From Saprospiraceae bacterium (GTDB lineage Bacteria; Bacteroidota; Bacteroidia; Chitinophagales; Saprospiraceae): a DNA stretch of 64,000 nucleotides. The first letter of the stretch is position 1. The number at the start of each line of letters is the position of its first letter. This document shows positions 55,849 to 64,000 of the stretch, piece by piece. Both the position numbers and the translations under genes were made by a program. Location of the stretch: the NCBI GenBank assembly GCA_016714765.1, contig JADKCF010000013.1:62001-126000 (forward strand). Reading direction: 5' to 3'. A model generated the notes under the pieces. That model had not been told where the DNA came from and ran no database searches. It saw only the letters and a program-made list of their open reading frames with translations.

Positions 55849-57641
55849 TAATCTTCCAATTTAAGAACTTGCAAGAATGCTTTTTGTGGTACTTCCACAT
55901 TGCCTATTTGTCTCATCTTTTTCTTACCTTTTTTCTGCTTTTCCAGCAGTTTTCGTTTTCTCGAAATGTCTCCTCCATAACATTTGGCCGTTACGTCTTT
56001 ACGCAGTGCTGAAATAGTCTCCCTTGCTATAATTTTAGCACCAATAGATGCCTGTATTGCGATCATAAACTGTTGTTTAGGCAACAGCTCTTTGAGTTTT
56101 GAACACATCTTGCGTCCTACATATTCTGCTTTGGTACGGTGTACAAGTGAAGAAAGTGCATCTACGGGTTCACCATTCAATCTGATATCCAATTTGACAA
56201 GATCTGAGGCCCTGTAATCTATGGGGTGATAATCAAAAGACGCATATCCTCTTGAGATTGATTTGAGTCTGTCATAAAAGTCAAAAACGATCTCTGCCAA
56301 TGGCATTTCGAAGCTCAACTCTACTCTCTCTGGTGTCAGGTATGATTGCTTTGTGAGTATGCCTCTCTTATCCATGCACAAAGTCATGATTGACCCAATG
56401 TATTCGGGTTTTGTGATAACCTGTGCACGGATGTAAGGTTCTTCCACCTTGCTCACAAGAGTCGGATCAGGCAGGTCGTTGGGAGTATTGATGAGTGTAC
56501 TGACACTTTTATGGTCAAATGAATAATAAGAAACGTTGGGAACGGTAGTGATGACTTCCTGATCAAATTCTCTGGATAGCCTCTCTTGTATTATCTCAAG
56601 ATGGAGCATCCCAAGGAATCCACACCTGAAACCAAAACCCAATGCAATAGACGATTCAGGTTCGAAGACAAGCGATGCATCGTTAAGCTGCAGTTTTTCC
56701 AGGCTATCTCTCAAGTCTTCAAAATCTTCATTTTCGATGGGATATATACCAGCAAACACCATTGGCTTCACCTCCTCAAATCCATGAATTGCTTCAATAC
56801 ATGGTCTTTCATGATGGGTGATGGTATCACCTACCTTTATTTCTTTTGATTCTTTTATTCCGGTAATGATATACCCTACATTGCCAGCAGAAAGCTCGTT
56901 TTTTGGAATCTGACTCATCTGCAGAATACCTATTTCGTCGGCTTCATAAACTTTTCCTGTATTAAAAAACCTTACTTTCTCTCCTTTGCGCATAGTACCA
57001 TTCAGTATCCTGTAATATGCAACGACACCTCGAAAAGAATTAAACATAGAATCAAAAATCAAAGCTTGCAGAGGAGCTTTCGGATCACCCTTAGGCGCCG
57101 GAATTCTTGCTACTATGGCATTCATAAGGTCTTGTATACCAATACCCGTTTTACCGCTTGCCAGTATGATTTCTTCTTTTTTACATCCTATCAGATCTAT
57201 GACCTGATCAGAGACTTCTTCGATCATAGCAGATTCCATATCGACTTTATTCAGAACCGGTATTATCTCCAGGTCATGCTCTATAGCCAAATAAAGGTTA
57301 GAAATGGTTTGAGCCTGAATACCCTGAGAAGCATCTACAAGTAAAAGTGCACCTTCGCAAGCTGCTATGGACCTGGATACTTCATAGGAAAAATCCACGT
57401 GTCCCGGTGTATCAATCATATTAAATGTATAAACCTCACCATCAGAGTGGGTGTAATACATTTGTATGGCATGGCTCTTAATAGTAATACCTCTTTCTCT
57501 TTCCAAATCCATATCGTCCAATGCCTGGTTCTGCATATCTCTTTCGGAAATGGTTTTGGTAAACTCCAGCAATCTATCTGAAAGTGTACTCTTGCCGTGA
57601 TCAATATGTGCTATAACACAAAAATTCCTTATATTCTTCAT
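55848..57641 (-). CDS. lepA: Elongation factor 4 (LepA)
   Basis: A 597-residue ribosomal GTPase that back-translocates or remodels stalled ribosomes. G1 'AHIDHGKSTLSDRLLE', G2/G3 'DDMDLERERGITIKS' and 'NMIDTPGHVDFSYEV', G4 'NKVD'. The LepA-specific C-terminal domain ends 'ISRKRKLLEKQKKGKKKMRQIG' (quoted as 'KRKLLEKQKKGKKKMRQIG') then 'VEVPQKAFLQVL'. Usual length. The promoter is only five bases from the start codon. The thiol-protein gene is coupled behind it. Intact. Confidence 0.97.
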   Translation of the reverse strand: MKNIRNFCVIAHIDHGKSTLSDRLLEFTKTISERDMQNQALDDMDLERERGITIKSHAIQMYYTHSDGEVYTFNMIDTPGHVDFSYEVSRSIAACEGALLLVDASQGIQAQTISNLYLAIEHDLEIIPVLNKVDMESAMIEEVSDQVIDLIGCKKEEIILASGKTGIGIQDLMNAIVARIPAPKGDPKAPLQALIFDSMFNSFRGVVAYYRILNGTMRKGEKVRFFNTGKVYEADEIGILQMSQIPKNELSAGNVGYIITGIKESKEIKVGDTITHHERPCIEAIHGFEEVKPMVFAGIYPIENEDFEDLRDSLEKLQLNDASLVFEPESSIALGFGFRCGFLGMLHLEIIQERLSREFDQEVITTVPNVSYYSFDHKSVSTLINTPNDLPDPTLVSKVEEPYIRAQVITKPEYIGSIMTLCMDKRGILTKQSYLTPERVELSFEMPLAEIVFDFYDRLKSISRGYASFDYHPIDYRASDLVKLDIRLNGEPVDALSSLVHRTKAEYVGRKMCSKLKELLPKQQFMIAIQASIGAKIIARETISALRKDVTAKCYGGDISRKRKLLEKQKKGKKKMRQIGNVEVPQKAFLQVLKLED

Positions 57642-57646
57642 TGCCG

Positions 57647-57654
57647 CAAAGATA
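57647..57654 (-). promoter_or_regulatory. -7 element five bases from the lepA start
   Basis: The complement reads TATCTTTG. Only five bases separate it from the lepA ATG, so the transcript should have little or no leader. Confidence 0.6.
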
Positions 57655-57834
57655 TAAAATACTTAAGCCGAAATGAAAATAAATGGCTTAAATTTTGAAT
57701 GCAAGCATCTAGACCTTCAAATAATTATCTGGTAAATTGCTGGTTTTTAAGGACTATTTAATATCAAAAACAACCATGCTCTCAGCGTTAAATGCTGTTT
57801 GACAACATAGGTTTTCCACAAAATAATGCCTGGA

Positions 57835-58596
57835 TTATTCTTTAAGGTTAATATAATCTATGTGGCTTTCATCTATAATCGGCAATCCGGCATAACGCAT
57901 CATCACCTGCATCACAGTGACAACATCTTTCTGGCAATAACTGACAATACGATCGAGATCCTCGTCGTTCCAGTAGATACTACCAACCATACTACCATCA
58001 ATATCATCTTTAGGGGAGATAATATCCAGAGTGCCGGCCAGCAGATCCAGCGATGTATAGTTTTTATAATCACCGAATCGCCACATATCCATTGTATCCA
58101 TGATGTGACTGGTCTGCCATGGTTTTTTGCCACTAATATCCAGGACAGGAGGAAATGGCACCTGATTGATGACCATACGTCGGCATAAAAAAGGAATGTC
58201 AAACTCTTTGATATTATGACCACATATCCTACTGTTTTCAGGGTCATTGTAGTGATTGATCAAGACCCGACTAAAGTCCTCAAGAATACGGCGTTCATCA
58301 TCTCCTGCAAGTGATTTGATACGTATTTTAGAAGGATACTCACCATCAAAGCTTAAAAACCCCATGGATATGCACACTACTTTCGAAAACTCCGAAAAAA
58401 TACCTGCTTTCTCTGCATACAATCCTGAAATATCTCCAATGGTTTCATTGAGATGTAAGCTTTTCTGAATCTGACTTGCTTTAACATCCCACAATTTCTT
58501 TTTAACACTCGGCAGCAGATCATAGCTGGCAAATTCTGATACGGTCTCGATATCTAAAAATAGACACCTTTTAAGAAAGTGTTTGTCTAAAAACAT
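57835..58596 (-). CDS. Predicted 3'-5' exonuclease of the DNA_pol_B_exo2 type
   Basis: A 253-residue DnaQ-like nuclease. The acidic exo motifs are seen: 'CLFLDIETVSEF' (Asp, Glu), 'GHNIKEFDIPFLCRRM' (Asp) and 'YCQKDVVTVMQVMMRY' (Asp). 'ISGKKPWQTSHIMDTMDMW' lies between. It resembles the exonuclease part of family B polymerases but has no polymerase domain. Repair or RNA-processing role unknown. Stand-alone, intact. Confidence 0.85.
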   Translation of the reverse strand: MFLDKHFLKRCLFLDIETVSEFASYDLLPSVKKKLWDVKASQIQKSLHLNETIGDISGLYAEKAGIFSEFSKVVCISMGFLSFDGEYPSKIRIKSLAGDDERRILEDFSRVLINHYNDPENSRICGHNIKEFDIPFLCRRMVINQVPFPPVLDISGKKPWQTSHIMDTMDMWRFGDYKNYTSLDLLAGTLDIISPKDDIDGSMVGSIYWNDEDLDRIVSYCQKDVVTVMQVMMRYAGLPIIDESHIDYINLKE

Positions 58597-58718
58597 AATT
58601 TTAAGGGTTTAACCTGATATAGTTCCATAGTGGAAAATAACCAATTTATGTAAAATGTCTCAAAATAAATAATAAAATACTATATTTACGCCGTTAATTT
58701 AAAAAAATATTTTTAATA

Positions 58719-59678
58719 ATGAACACAACACAATCAAAACAAAATTTTACGGCTATTGCCATAACGGTTATAATAGCACTTTTGGGATTAAATGCATATC
58801 AGTGGTATGTAAACAGCAAATTATCGAATGCCAGTAAAACGCAACAGACAGAAATGATGGAGTTGCAAAAAGTGCAGGAAGAACTTGATCAGGATTACCA
58901 AACGGCTTTAGAAAGCCTGGAAGAAATGAGAGGTGATAATGCACAGTTGAATGCTCTCATCGATAGTCAGAAAAGTGAATTGAAAACTCAAAAAGACAAA
59001 ATCAACAATCTGATCTGGACCAAAAAAGAATTGGATAAAGCTAAGTCTGAAATCAAAAACCTCAATTCGAATGTTGTAAAATATCTGGCAGATATACAGC
59101 AACTTAAGGAAGAAAACAAATTGCTTAGTGACAACAACTCACAATTAACCTTACGCGTGGAGGAGGAAATCAAAGCAAAAGAAGAGGTTATCCAAGCTAA
59201 AAATGCCATATCTGCAGAAAGAGAATCCCTTTCAAAGTCTAATGAAGCTTTAGGTACTAAAGTCGACATGGCCAATGCTATTAAAATCAATTTTATGGAA
59301 GTAAAAGGGTACGAAATAAAAGATGATGGAAAACTCAAGGAAAGAAGTAAAGCAAAGGATGTGGAAATGCTGAGAGTGTGCTTCCTTACAGAGACCAATA
59401 TGGTGACCTCTGCTGGGCAGAAAAAATTCTATATCAGAATCATCAATCCACAAGGTGAAACAGTGGCTATCGAAGATAAAGGATCTGGTGTGCTTACCAA
59501 TAAACTGGACAACTCACAAGTCAGATACACAACTTCAGGCGAAATCTCTTACAAAAACGAAGATACCAATGCATGTATTGATTGGTCACTTGCTGAGAAA
59601 TTTTTGAAAGGCGACTACAAGATGGAAATTTATAACAATGGTTTCCTGGTTGGAAAAGGTCAGTTTAAGTTAAAATAA
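58719..59678 (+). CDS. Membrane-anchored coiled-coil protein of unknown function
   Basis: A 319-residue protein. One N-terminal membrane helix ('FTAIAITVIIALLGLNAYQWY', ~10-28), then a long coiled coil (~35-190) and a C-terminal beta-rich domain (~195-319) with 'VEMLRVCFLTETNMVTSAGQ' and 'KKFYIRIINPQGETVAIED' ending in 'GDYKMEIYNNGFLVGKGQFKL'. I do not recognise the family. The C-terminal part resembles small periplasmic beta domains. Probably cell-envelope. Intact, strong terminator after it. Confidence 0.65.
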   Translation: MNTTQSKQNFTAIAITVIIALLGLNAYQWYVNSKLSNASKTQQTEMMELQKVQEELDQDYQTALESLEEMRGDNAQLNALIDSQKSELKTQKDKINNLIWTKKELDKAKSEIKNLNSNVVKYLADIQQLKEENKLLSDNNSQLTLRVEEEIKAKEEVIQAKNAISAERESLSKSNEALGTKVDMANAIKINFMEVKGYEIKDDGKLKERSKAKDVEMLRVCFLTETNMVTSAGQKKFYIRIINPQGETVAIEDKGSGVLTNKLDNSQVRYTTSGEISYKNEDTNACIDWSLAEKFLKGDYKMEIYNNGFLVGKGQFKLK

Positions 59679-59695
59679 TTCACGCATAGATTAAT

Positions 59696-59733
59696 AAAAA
59701 AACCCACCTGATTTAAAAACAGGTGGGTTTTTT
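59696..59733. terminator. Bidirectional terminator between the coiled-coil gene and pckG
   Basis: Fourteen-base arms including A and T runs (59697-59710 with 59720-59733) around a nine-base loop; six T/A runs on both sides. Confidence 0.85.
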
Positions 59734-59755
59734 ATTGCTACGTGGATAGGGTCTA

Positions 59756-61606
59756 TTAAAACTCTTCGGGTTGTTGTCCCCATTGTTCCGGAGATCTCCA
59801 AAGGGATGACAATAACAGTTCTCTTATGAAGAAAAATTCTTTAGGCAGTTTGTTGTAAAAAGTGGCAAACAATTCTTCATGTGACAAAAGTTCTTTCTTC
59901 CATGGCTCTCTATCTATGGTCATGATTCTATCAAATTGTTCTTGTGTAAATGATAGCCCATCCCAATCAATGTCCTTGTATCTCGGTACCCAACCAATTG
60001 GACTCTCTACAGCAGATGCTTTACCGTTTATCCTATTGATAATCCATTTTAATACACGCATATTTTCACCAAACCCAGGCCATAAAAATTTCCCATTTTC
60101 ATCCTTTCTAAACCAGTTAACATTAAATATTCTCGGGGCATCAGGCAAATTTCTGCCAAATTGCAGCCAGTGATTTATATAATCCCCTATATTATATCCC
60201 ATAAAAGGCAACATTGCAAATGGATCACGCCTGACAACTCCCTGTGCTCCAAAGGCTGCGGCTGTTGTTTCACTACCCATGGTGGCGGCAGTATATACTC
60301 CAAAATTCCAGTTAAACGACTGGTACACCAATGGAATGCCAGTAGCCCGTCGTCCACCAAACAGAAATGCTTTGATAGGAACACCGGCAGGATTATTCCA
60401 GTTTTCATCTACTGCAGGATTTGCGATAGCCGGGGCTGTAAATCTGCTGTTTGCGTGCGCTGCCGGTTTTCCGCTTTCTTTGTCATATGGTAGTCCATTC
60501 CAGTCGATCAAACCATCAGGGATTTCTTTAGTCATACCTTCCCACCATACATCTCCATCAGGTGTCACAGCGACATTGGTAAAAATGGTGTTGGCTTTGA
60601 TGCTTTCCATGGCATTAGGGTTGGTTTCGTAGTTGGTACCGGGTGCCACACCAAAATAGCCACTTTCTGGATTGATTGCTATGAGTTGTCCATTTTTATC
60701 TCTGTGAATCCAGGCTATATCATCTCCTACTGTTGTGATTTTCCATCCATCTAAATCTTTAGGAGGAATCAACATGGCAAAATTTGTTTTACCACATGCG
60801 CTTGGGAATGAAGCGGCCAGATATGTCTTCTTTTTTTCCGGTGATTCTACACCCATTATGAGCATATGCTCAGCAAGCCATCCTTCTTCTTTGGCCATTA
60901 CTGAAGCAATCCTCAATGCAAAACATTTTTTACCCAGCAATGCATTACCTCCATATCCGCTTCCAAATGATATGATTAATCTTTCTTCAGGAAAGTGGGT
61001 TATGTATTTTTCCTGGTTGCAAGGCCATTTAACATCCTTTTGCTCCGGGTGCAATGGTGCTCCCAAAGTGTGTATACATCTTACAAAATTTCCACTTTCT
61101 ATATATGGCATGGCTTGATTTCCCATCCGTGTCATAATTTTCATATTGACAACAACGTACTCAGAGTCAGTGATTTGAACACCATATCTGGCATATGCCG
61201 AGCCTACAGGGCCCATACAAAATGGAATAACATACATTTTACGGCCTTTCATAGCACCTTTCATAATGCCATTTAACTTCATTTTCATTTCATTTGGTTC
61301 CATCCAATTGTTGGTAGGACCTGCATCATCTTTGGTACGGCTGCATATGAAGGTACGATCTTCTACCCTGGCAACATCACTCGGATCACTAAAACATGCA
61401 AAACTGTTTGGTCGTTTTTCAGGATTGAGTTTGATGAAGGTGCCTTTATTCACCAGTTGCTGACAAAAGAAATTATACTCCTCATCAGTGCCATTACACC
61501 AATATACATCTTCTGCTTCAAAAAATTCAGCCATATCGCTGATCCATTTTTTTAAATCTGTTTTATCCAGTGACATACCTGACATGGAAGAAGTTAAGAT
61601 ACTCAT
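59756..61606 (-). CDS. pckG: Phosphoenolpyruvate carboxykinase (GTP)
   Basis: Converts oxaloacetate and GTP to phosphoenolpyruvate and CO2, the entry to gluconeogenesis. A 616-residue enzyme of the GTP type: 'SFGSGYGGNALLGKKCFALR' (oxaloacetate side), kinase P-loop 'FPSACGKTNFAML' with the hyper-reactive Cys of the GTP class, 'TVGDDIAWIHRD' (metal Asp), and 'NNPAGVPIKAFLFGGRRATG'. This differs from the ATP form typical of enterobacteria. Intact over 1.85 kb. Confidence 0.95.
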   Translation of the reverse strand: MSILTSSMSGMSLDKTDLKKWISDMAEFFEAEDVYWCNGTDEEYNFFCQQLVNKGTFIKLNPEKRPNSFACFSDPSDVARVEDRTFICSRTKDDAGPTNNWMEPNEMKMKLNGIMKGAMKGRKMYVIPFCMGPVGSAYARYGVQITDSEYVVVNMKIMTRMGNQAMPYIESGNFVRCIHTLGAPLHPEQKDVKWPCNQEKYITHFPEERLIISFGSGYGGNALLGKKCFALRIASVMAKEEGWLAEHMLIMGVESPEKKKTYLAASFPSACGKTNFAMLIPPKDLDGWKITTVGDDIAWIHRDKNGQLIAINPESGYFGVAPGTNYETNPNAMESIKANTIFTNVAVTPDGDVWWEGMTKEIPDGLIDWNGLPYDKESGKPAAHANSRFTAPAIANPAVDENWNNPAGVPIKAFLFGGRRATGIPLVYQSFNWNFGVYTAATMGSETTAAAFGAQGVVRRDPFAMLPFMGYNIGDYINHWLQFGRNLPDAPRIFNVNWFRKDENGKFLWPGFGENMRVLKWIINRINGKASAVESPIGWVPRYKDIDWDGLSFTQEQFDRIMTIDREPWKKELLSHEELFATFYNKLPKEFFFIRELLLSSLWRSPEQWGQQPEEF

Positions 61607-62110
61607 AATTTTGTTTTTTGATTACACCACAAAAATACAGTTTTAATCTATTTCCAATCAATAACAATGACATTTATCATTTCCCCCACCAATAACCCTT
61701 ATTTGTCCCAATCTTCATAAAATACCCTCATTTCTATAAAAAATAAGAACGAAATAAATACAAAATAATACGCAATATTATTACTATACATTCTGCCACA
61801 AATCGAAATGCAATAAATATTCAGAATATAATTTTGTTATTCAATAATTAATTCTGAAGTATCATTATTATGGAAATGAAAACAATAAAAAGTTTTCCGG
61901 CAAGTATGGCTTACGAATCCATCAAAAATATGATTTTACTGAACGGGGATTTTTCTTCTTCGCTAATTATTATAAACAAGCCTAGTATCAACATACAAAC
62001 AATATGATTAAGATCACCTTTTTGATATTGATTTAAGCATAGCTATCAGAGCATTAGTCTAAAAATAAAAAAATGTTTTACTTTGTACCTAAATCAAAAA
62101 ACAGGAATGT
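61607..62110. other. 504-base intergenic region
   Basis: Very AT-rich. The only reading frame of note is a 45-codon one at 61870-62007 (+), beginning 'MEMKTIKSFPASMAYESIKN', with no recognised features and weak start context. It probably is not a gene. Promoters for pckG and the threonine aldolase must lie here, but no clean TAnnTTTG pair was found for the aldolase (closest is TACTTTG at 62081). Confidence 0.3.
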
Positions 62111-63124
62111 ATGATAAATATGATCAGCGACACCGTGACTAAACCTACACCTGCCATGCTGGATTACATGATGAAAGCAGAAGTGGGGGATGATGTTTTT
62201 AACGAAGACCCTGCTATCAATGCATTACAACGACGTGTGTCAAAAATGTTTGGGAAAGAAGCAGCCCTTTTTTGCCCCTCCGGCACCATGACCAATCAAA
62301 TAGCTATAAAAATCAATACCAAACCATTGGATGACGTCATTTGTGACATAGACTCTCATATTTATCAGTCAGAAACAGGTGGATATGCATTCAACAGTGG
62401 AGTGGCAATCACACTCATCCAGGGCAATCACGGCAAAATCACCGCCCCGCAGGTCATAGCGGCAACAAAGCCTGGTTTTGACTGGCAACCTATATCCAGG
62501 CTAGTTGTGGTGGAGAATACATGCAACAAAGGAGGTGGTAGCTTCTATACCTTAGATGAAATCAAGCCGATTGCTGAAACATGTAAAAGTAAAGGACTGA
62601 AATTTCATCTTGATGGAGCCAGGCTTTTTAATGCACTGGTAGAATCCAATGAATCCACTGAAGATTGGGGTACATATTTTGACACTATTTCAGTCTGTAT
62701 GTCAAAAGGATTAGGTGCTCCAGTCGGTTCACTACTGGTCGGAGATGCCGATGCTATTCGTGAGGCGAGAAGATTCAGGAAAGTGATGGGTGGTGGCATG
62801 AGACAAGCAGGGTATCTGGCGGCTGCTTGCACCTTTGCGCTGGATCATCATATCCATCGCTTGAAAGACGATAATGACAGGGCCAAAATCATAGGTGAAA
62901 CCCTAAAACCACTTTCATACGTAAAGTCATTAAAACCAGTACATAGCAATATTGTAATCTTCGAGTTGCAGGATGATATCAGAGATGTGGACTTTATCGA
63001 CAAACTAAAAACCAAAGGTGTCCTTGCTGTCCCCTTTGGAGCTAATACCATCAGATTTGTACTTCATATGGATGTCTCGGAACAAATGGTTTTTGACGCG
63101 TGTAAAATTTTGAAAGGAATATAA
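62111..63124 (+). CDS. Low-specificity L-threonine aldolase
   Basis: Splits threonine or allo-threonine to glycine and acetaldehyde using PLP. The 337-residue fold-type I protein shows 'MISDTVTKPTPAML', 'VGDDVFNEDPAINALQRRV', 'ALFCPSGTMTNQIAI', the PLP Asp in 'LKFHLDGARLFNALV' and the PLP Lys in 'SVCMSKGLGAPVGSLLVG'. The start at 62111 follows an AGGA-like stretch. A class V aminotransferase gene follows by 12 bases. A second threonine route beside tdh-kbl. Intact. Confidence 0.9.
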   Translation: MINMISDTVTKPTPAMLDYMMKAEVGDDVFNEDPAINALQRRVSKMFGKEAALFCPSGTMTNQIAIKINTKPLDDVICDIDSHIYQSETGGYAFNSGVAITLIQGNHGKITAPQVIAATKPGFDWQPISRLVVVENTCNKGGGSFYTLDEIKPIAETCKSKGLKFHLDGARLFNALVESNESTEDWGTYFDTISVCMSKGLGAPVGSLLVGDADAIREARRFRKVMGGGMRQAGYLAAACTFALDHHIHRLKDDNDRAKIIGETLKPLSYVKSLKPVHSNIVIFELQDDIRDVDFIDKLKTKGVLAVPFGANTIRFVLHMDVSEQMVFDACKILKGI

Positions 63125-63136
63125 AAATCTATTATT

Positions 63137-64000
63137 ATGAAATCTATTGAAGAAATAAGACGGGAAACACCTGGATGCATAGAAAAAATATTCCTCAATA
63201 GTGCGGGCTCGTCATTGGTCCCGGATACGGTATTTACTACCATGAATGAATACCTTCAAAAAGAAAGAATGATTGGAGGCTATCAGCTTGCTCAACTTTG
63301 TCAAAATGAAATAGATGACTTCTACATTCAGGCATCTAAATTGCTTCAGTGCCCATCTGAGAACATAGCTTTTATGACCAGTGCCACAGATGCGTACGCA
63401 AAAGCTGTTTCATCGATTGCTTTGGAAAAAGATGACTATATCTTAACTTCGGATGATGATTACATATCTAATTATTTACTATTTTTTTCATTACAGAAAA
63501 AATTCGGAATACAAATAATCAGAGCACGTAACGCATCAAATGGAGACATAGACATGGATGATTTCGAAAAAAAAATGAAGACTTATAAACCTAAAGTTGT
63601 GTCTGTCACGCACGTTCCGACAAATTCAGGAAAAATACAGCCGGTAGAAAAAATCGGAGACCTTTGTCAAAAAAATGATGTTTGGTACATTGTAGATGCT
63701 TGTCAATCCGTAGGGCAAATGAATGTAGATGTCAGTAAGATAAAATGTGATTTCCTGAGTGCAACGGGGAGGAAATTTTTAAGAGGCCCACGTGGCACAG
63801 GACTTTTATATGTTTCAGAAAAGGCGTTGGAAAGAGGACTTCAGCCTTTGTTTATCGATATGAGGGGTGCTGAGTGGAATACTGAAAATAGTTGTATACC
63901 CGTGTCAGGTGCAAGAAGATTTGAATATTGGGAAGTCAACTATGCTAATCTCATAGGACTCACTGAGGCAATTAAATATGCTTTAACTATAGGAATGGAT
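63137..64000 (+). CDS. Class V aminotransferase (partial, runs off right edge)
   Basis: At least 288 residues from the ATG at 63137, open at the window end. PLP fold-type I, class V: 'KIFLNSAGSSLVPDTVFTTM' near the start, 'IAFMTSATDAYAKAVSSIAL', 'VVSVTHVPTNSGKIQPVEKI', cofactor Asp/His-like 'WYIVDACQSVGQMNVD', and the PLP lysine in 'FLSATGRKFLRGPRGTGLLY'. It resembles isopenicillin-N epimerase/cysteine-desulfurase-like enzymes. Likely cotranscribed with the aldolase. Reaction unknown. Confidence 0.85.
   Translation, partial: MKSIEEIRRETPGCIEKIFLNSAGSSLVPDTVFTTMNEYLQKERMIGGYQLAQLCQNEIDDFYIQASKLLQCPSENIAFMTSATDAYAKAVSSIALEKDDYILTSDDDYISNYLLFFSLQKKFGIQIIRARNASNGDIDMDDFEKKMKTYKPKVVSVTHVPTNSGKIQPVEKIGDLCQKNDVWYIVDACQSVGQMNVDVSKIKCDFLSATGRKFLRGPRGTGLLYVSEKALERGLQPLFIDMRGAEWNTENSCIPVSGARRFEYWEVNYANLIGLTEAIKYALTIGMD

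Noticed and set aside
1..64000. CRISPR arrays, prophage, insertion sequences, toxin-antitoxin or restriction systems
   Set aside because: No regularly spaced direct repeats, transposase, integrase, phage structural gene or defence-type nuclease was seen. The SNF2 helicase stands alone without a methylase or nuclease and is treated as housekeeping.

Overview
The window looks like a piece of a Bacteroidota chromosome (low to moderate GC). Supporting marks are a SusC/SusD pair, two C-terminal type IX secretion (Por) sorting tails, families largely confined to the phylum (DUF3276, DUF3810, DUF2911, DUF4252), a eukaryote-like class I ribonucleotide reductase, futalosine-pathway menaquinone synthesis, and promoter elements of the TAnnTTTG type (best cases at the SRP RNA and DUF3276 genes). 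A Saprospiria- or Chitinophagia-like lineage is plausible but not proven. There is no prophage, insertion sequence or CRISPR array.

Layout. 0-10.7 kb: OmpH-like lipoprotein (cut by the edge), SNF2 helicase, threonine catabolism (tdh-kbl), class I ribonucleotide reductase (nrdB-nrdA, with DnaA boxes upstream) and CorA. 11-18.8 kb: AsmA-like protein, ABC exporter, DUF3276 protein, futalosine hydrolase, DUF3810 protein. 19-23.2 kb: a four-gene operon with twin-arginine-like signals (TIM barrel, GMC oxidoreductase, small oxidoreductase subunit, lipoprotein TIM barrel) that looks like an exported sugar-oxidation module. 23.2-30.5 kb: FAD amine oxidase, YjbR, RibA, tRNA-Arg, flippase, then an ECF sigma / putative anti-sigma / three DUF4252-like gene group. 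30.6-32.7 kb: membrane-anchored subtilase and shikimate kinase. 32.7-39.8 kb: a glycan-uptake locus in which SusD carries two inserted SusE/F-type modules and the divergent neighbour is a five-module array of the same fold with a type IX secretion tail. 39.9-64 kb: mostly housekeeping genes (aroC, D-hydroxyacid dehydrogenase, pepT, rlmH, rhomboid, pdhA, transaldolase, SRP RNA, RluA-type synthase, LytS/LytTR pair, nhaD, lepA, GTP-type PEP carboxykinase, threonine aldolase, class V aminotransferase).

An important caveat runs through the window. At least a dozen genes carry one-base frameshifts, nearly all in or beside short homopolymers, and several come as compensating pairs inside strongly conserved motifs (SusC plug, FAD oxidoreductase). 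Long genes such as nrdA, lepA and pckG are intact. This pattern fits uncorrected long-read consensus errors better than real gene decay. I therefore annotate the broken genes over their full spans and say where each reading frame must be restored.

The most interesting biology is (i) the SusD with in-fold SusE/F modules beside a secreted array of the same modules, (ii) the GMC/TIM-barrel cassette, (iii) the DnaA-box cluster with an adjoining AT-rich stretch upstream of nrdB, and (iv) promoters that abut start codons at aroC, lepA and rluA, suggesting leaderless or nearly leaderless mRNAs.
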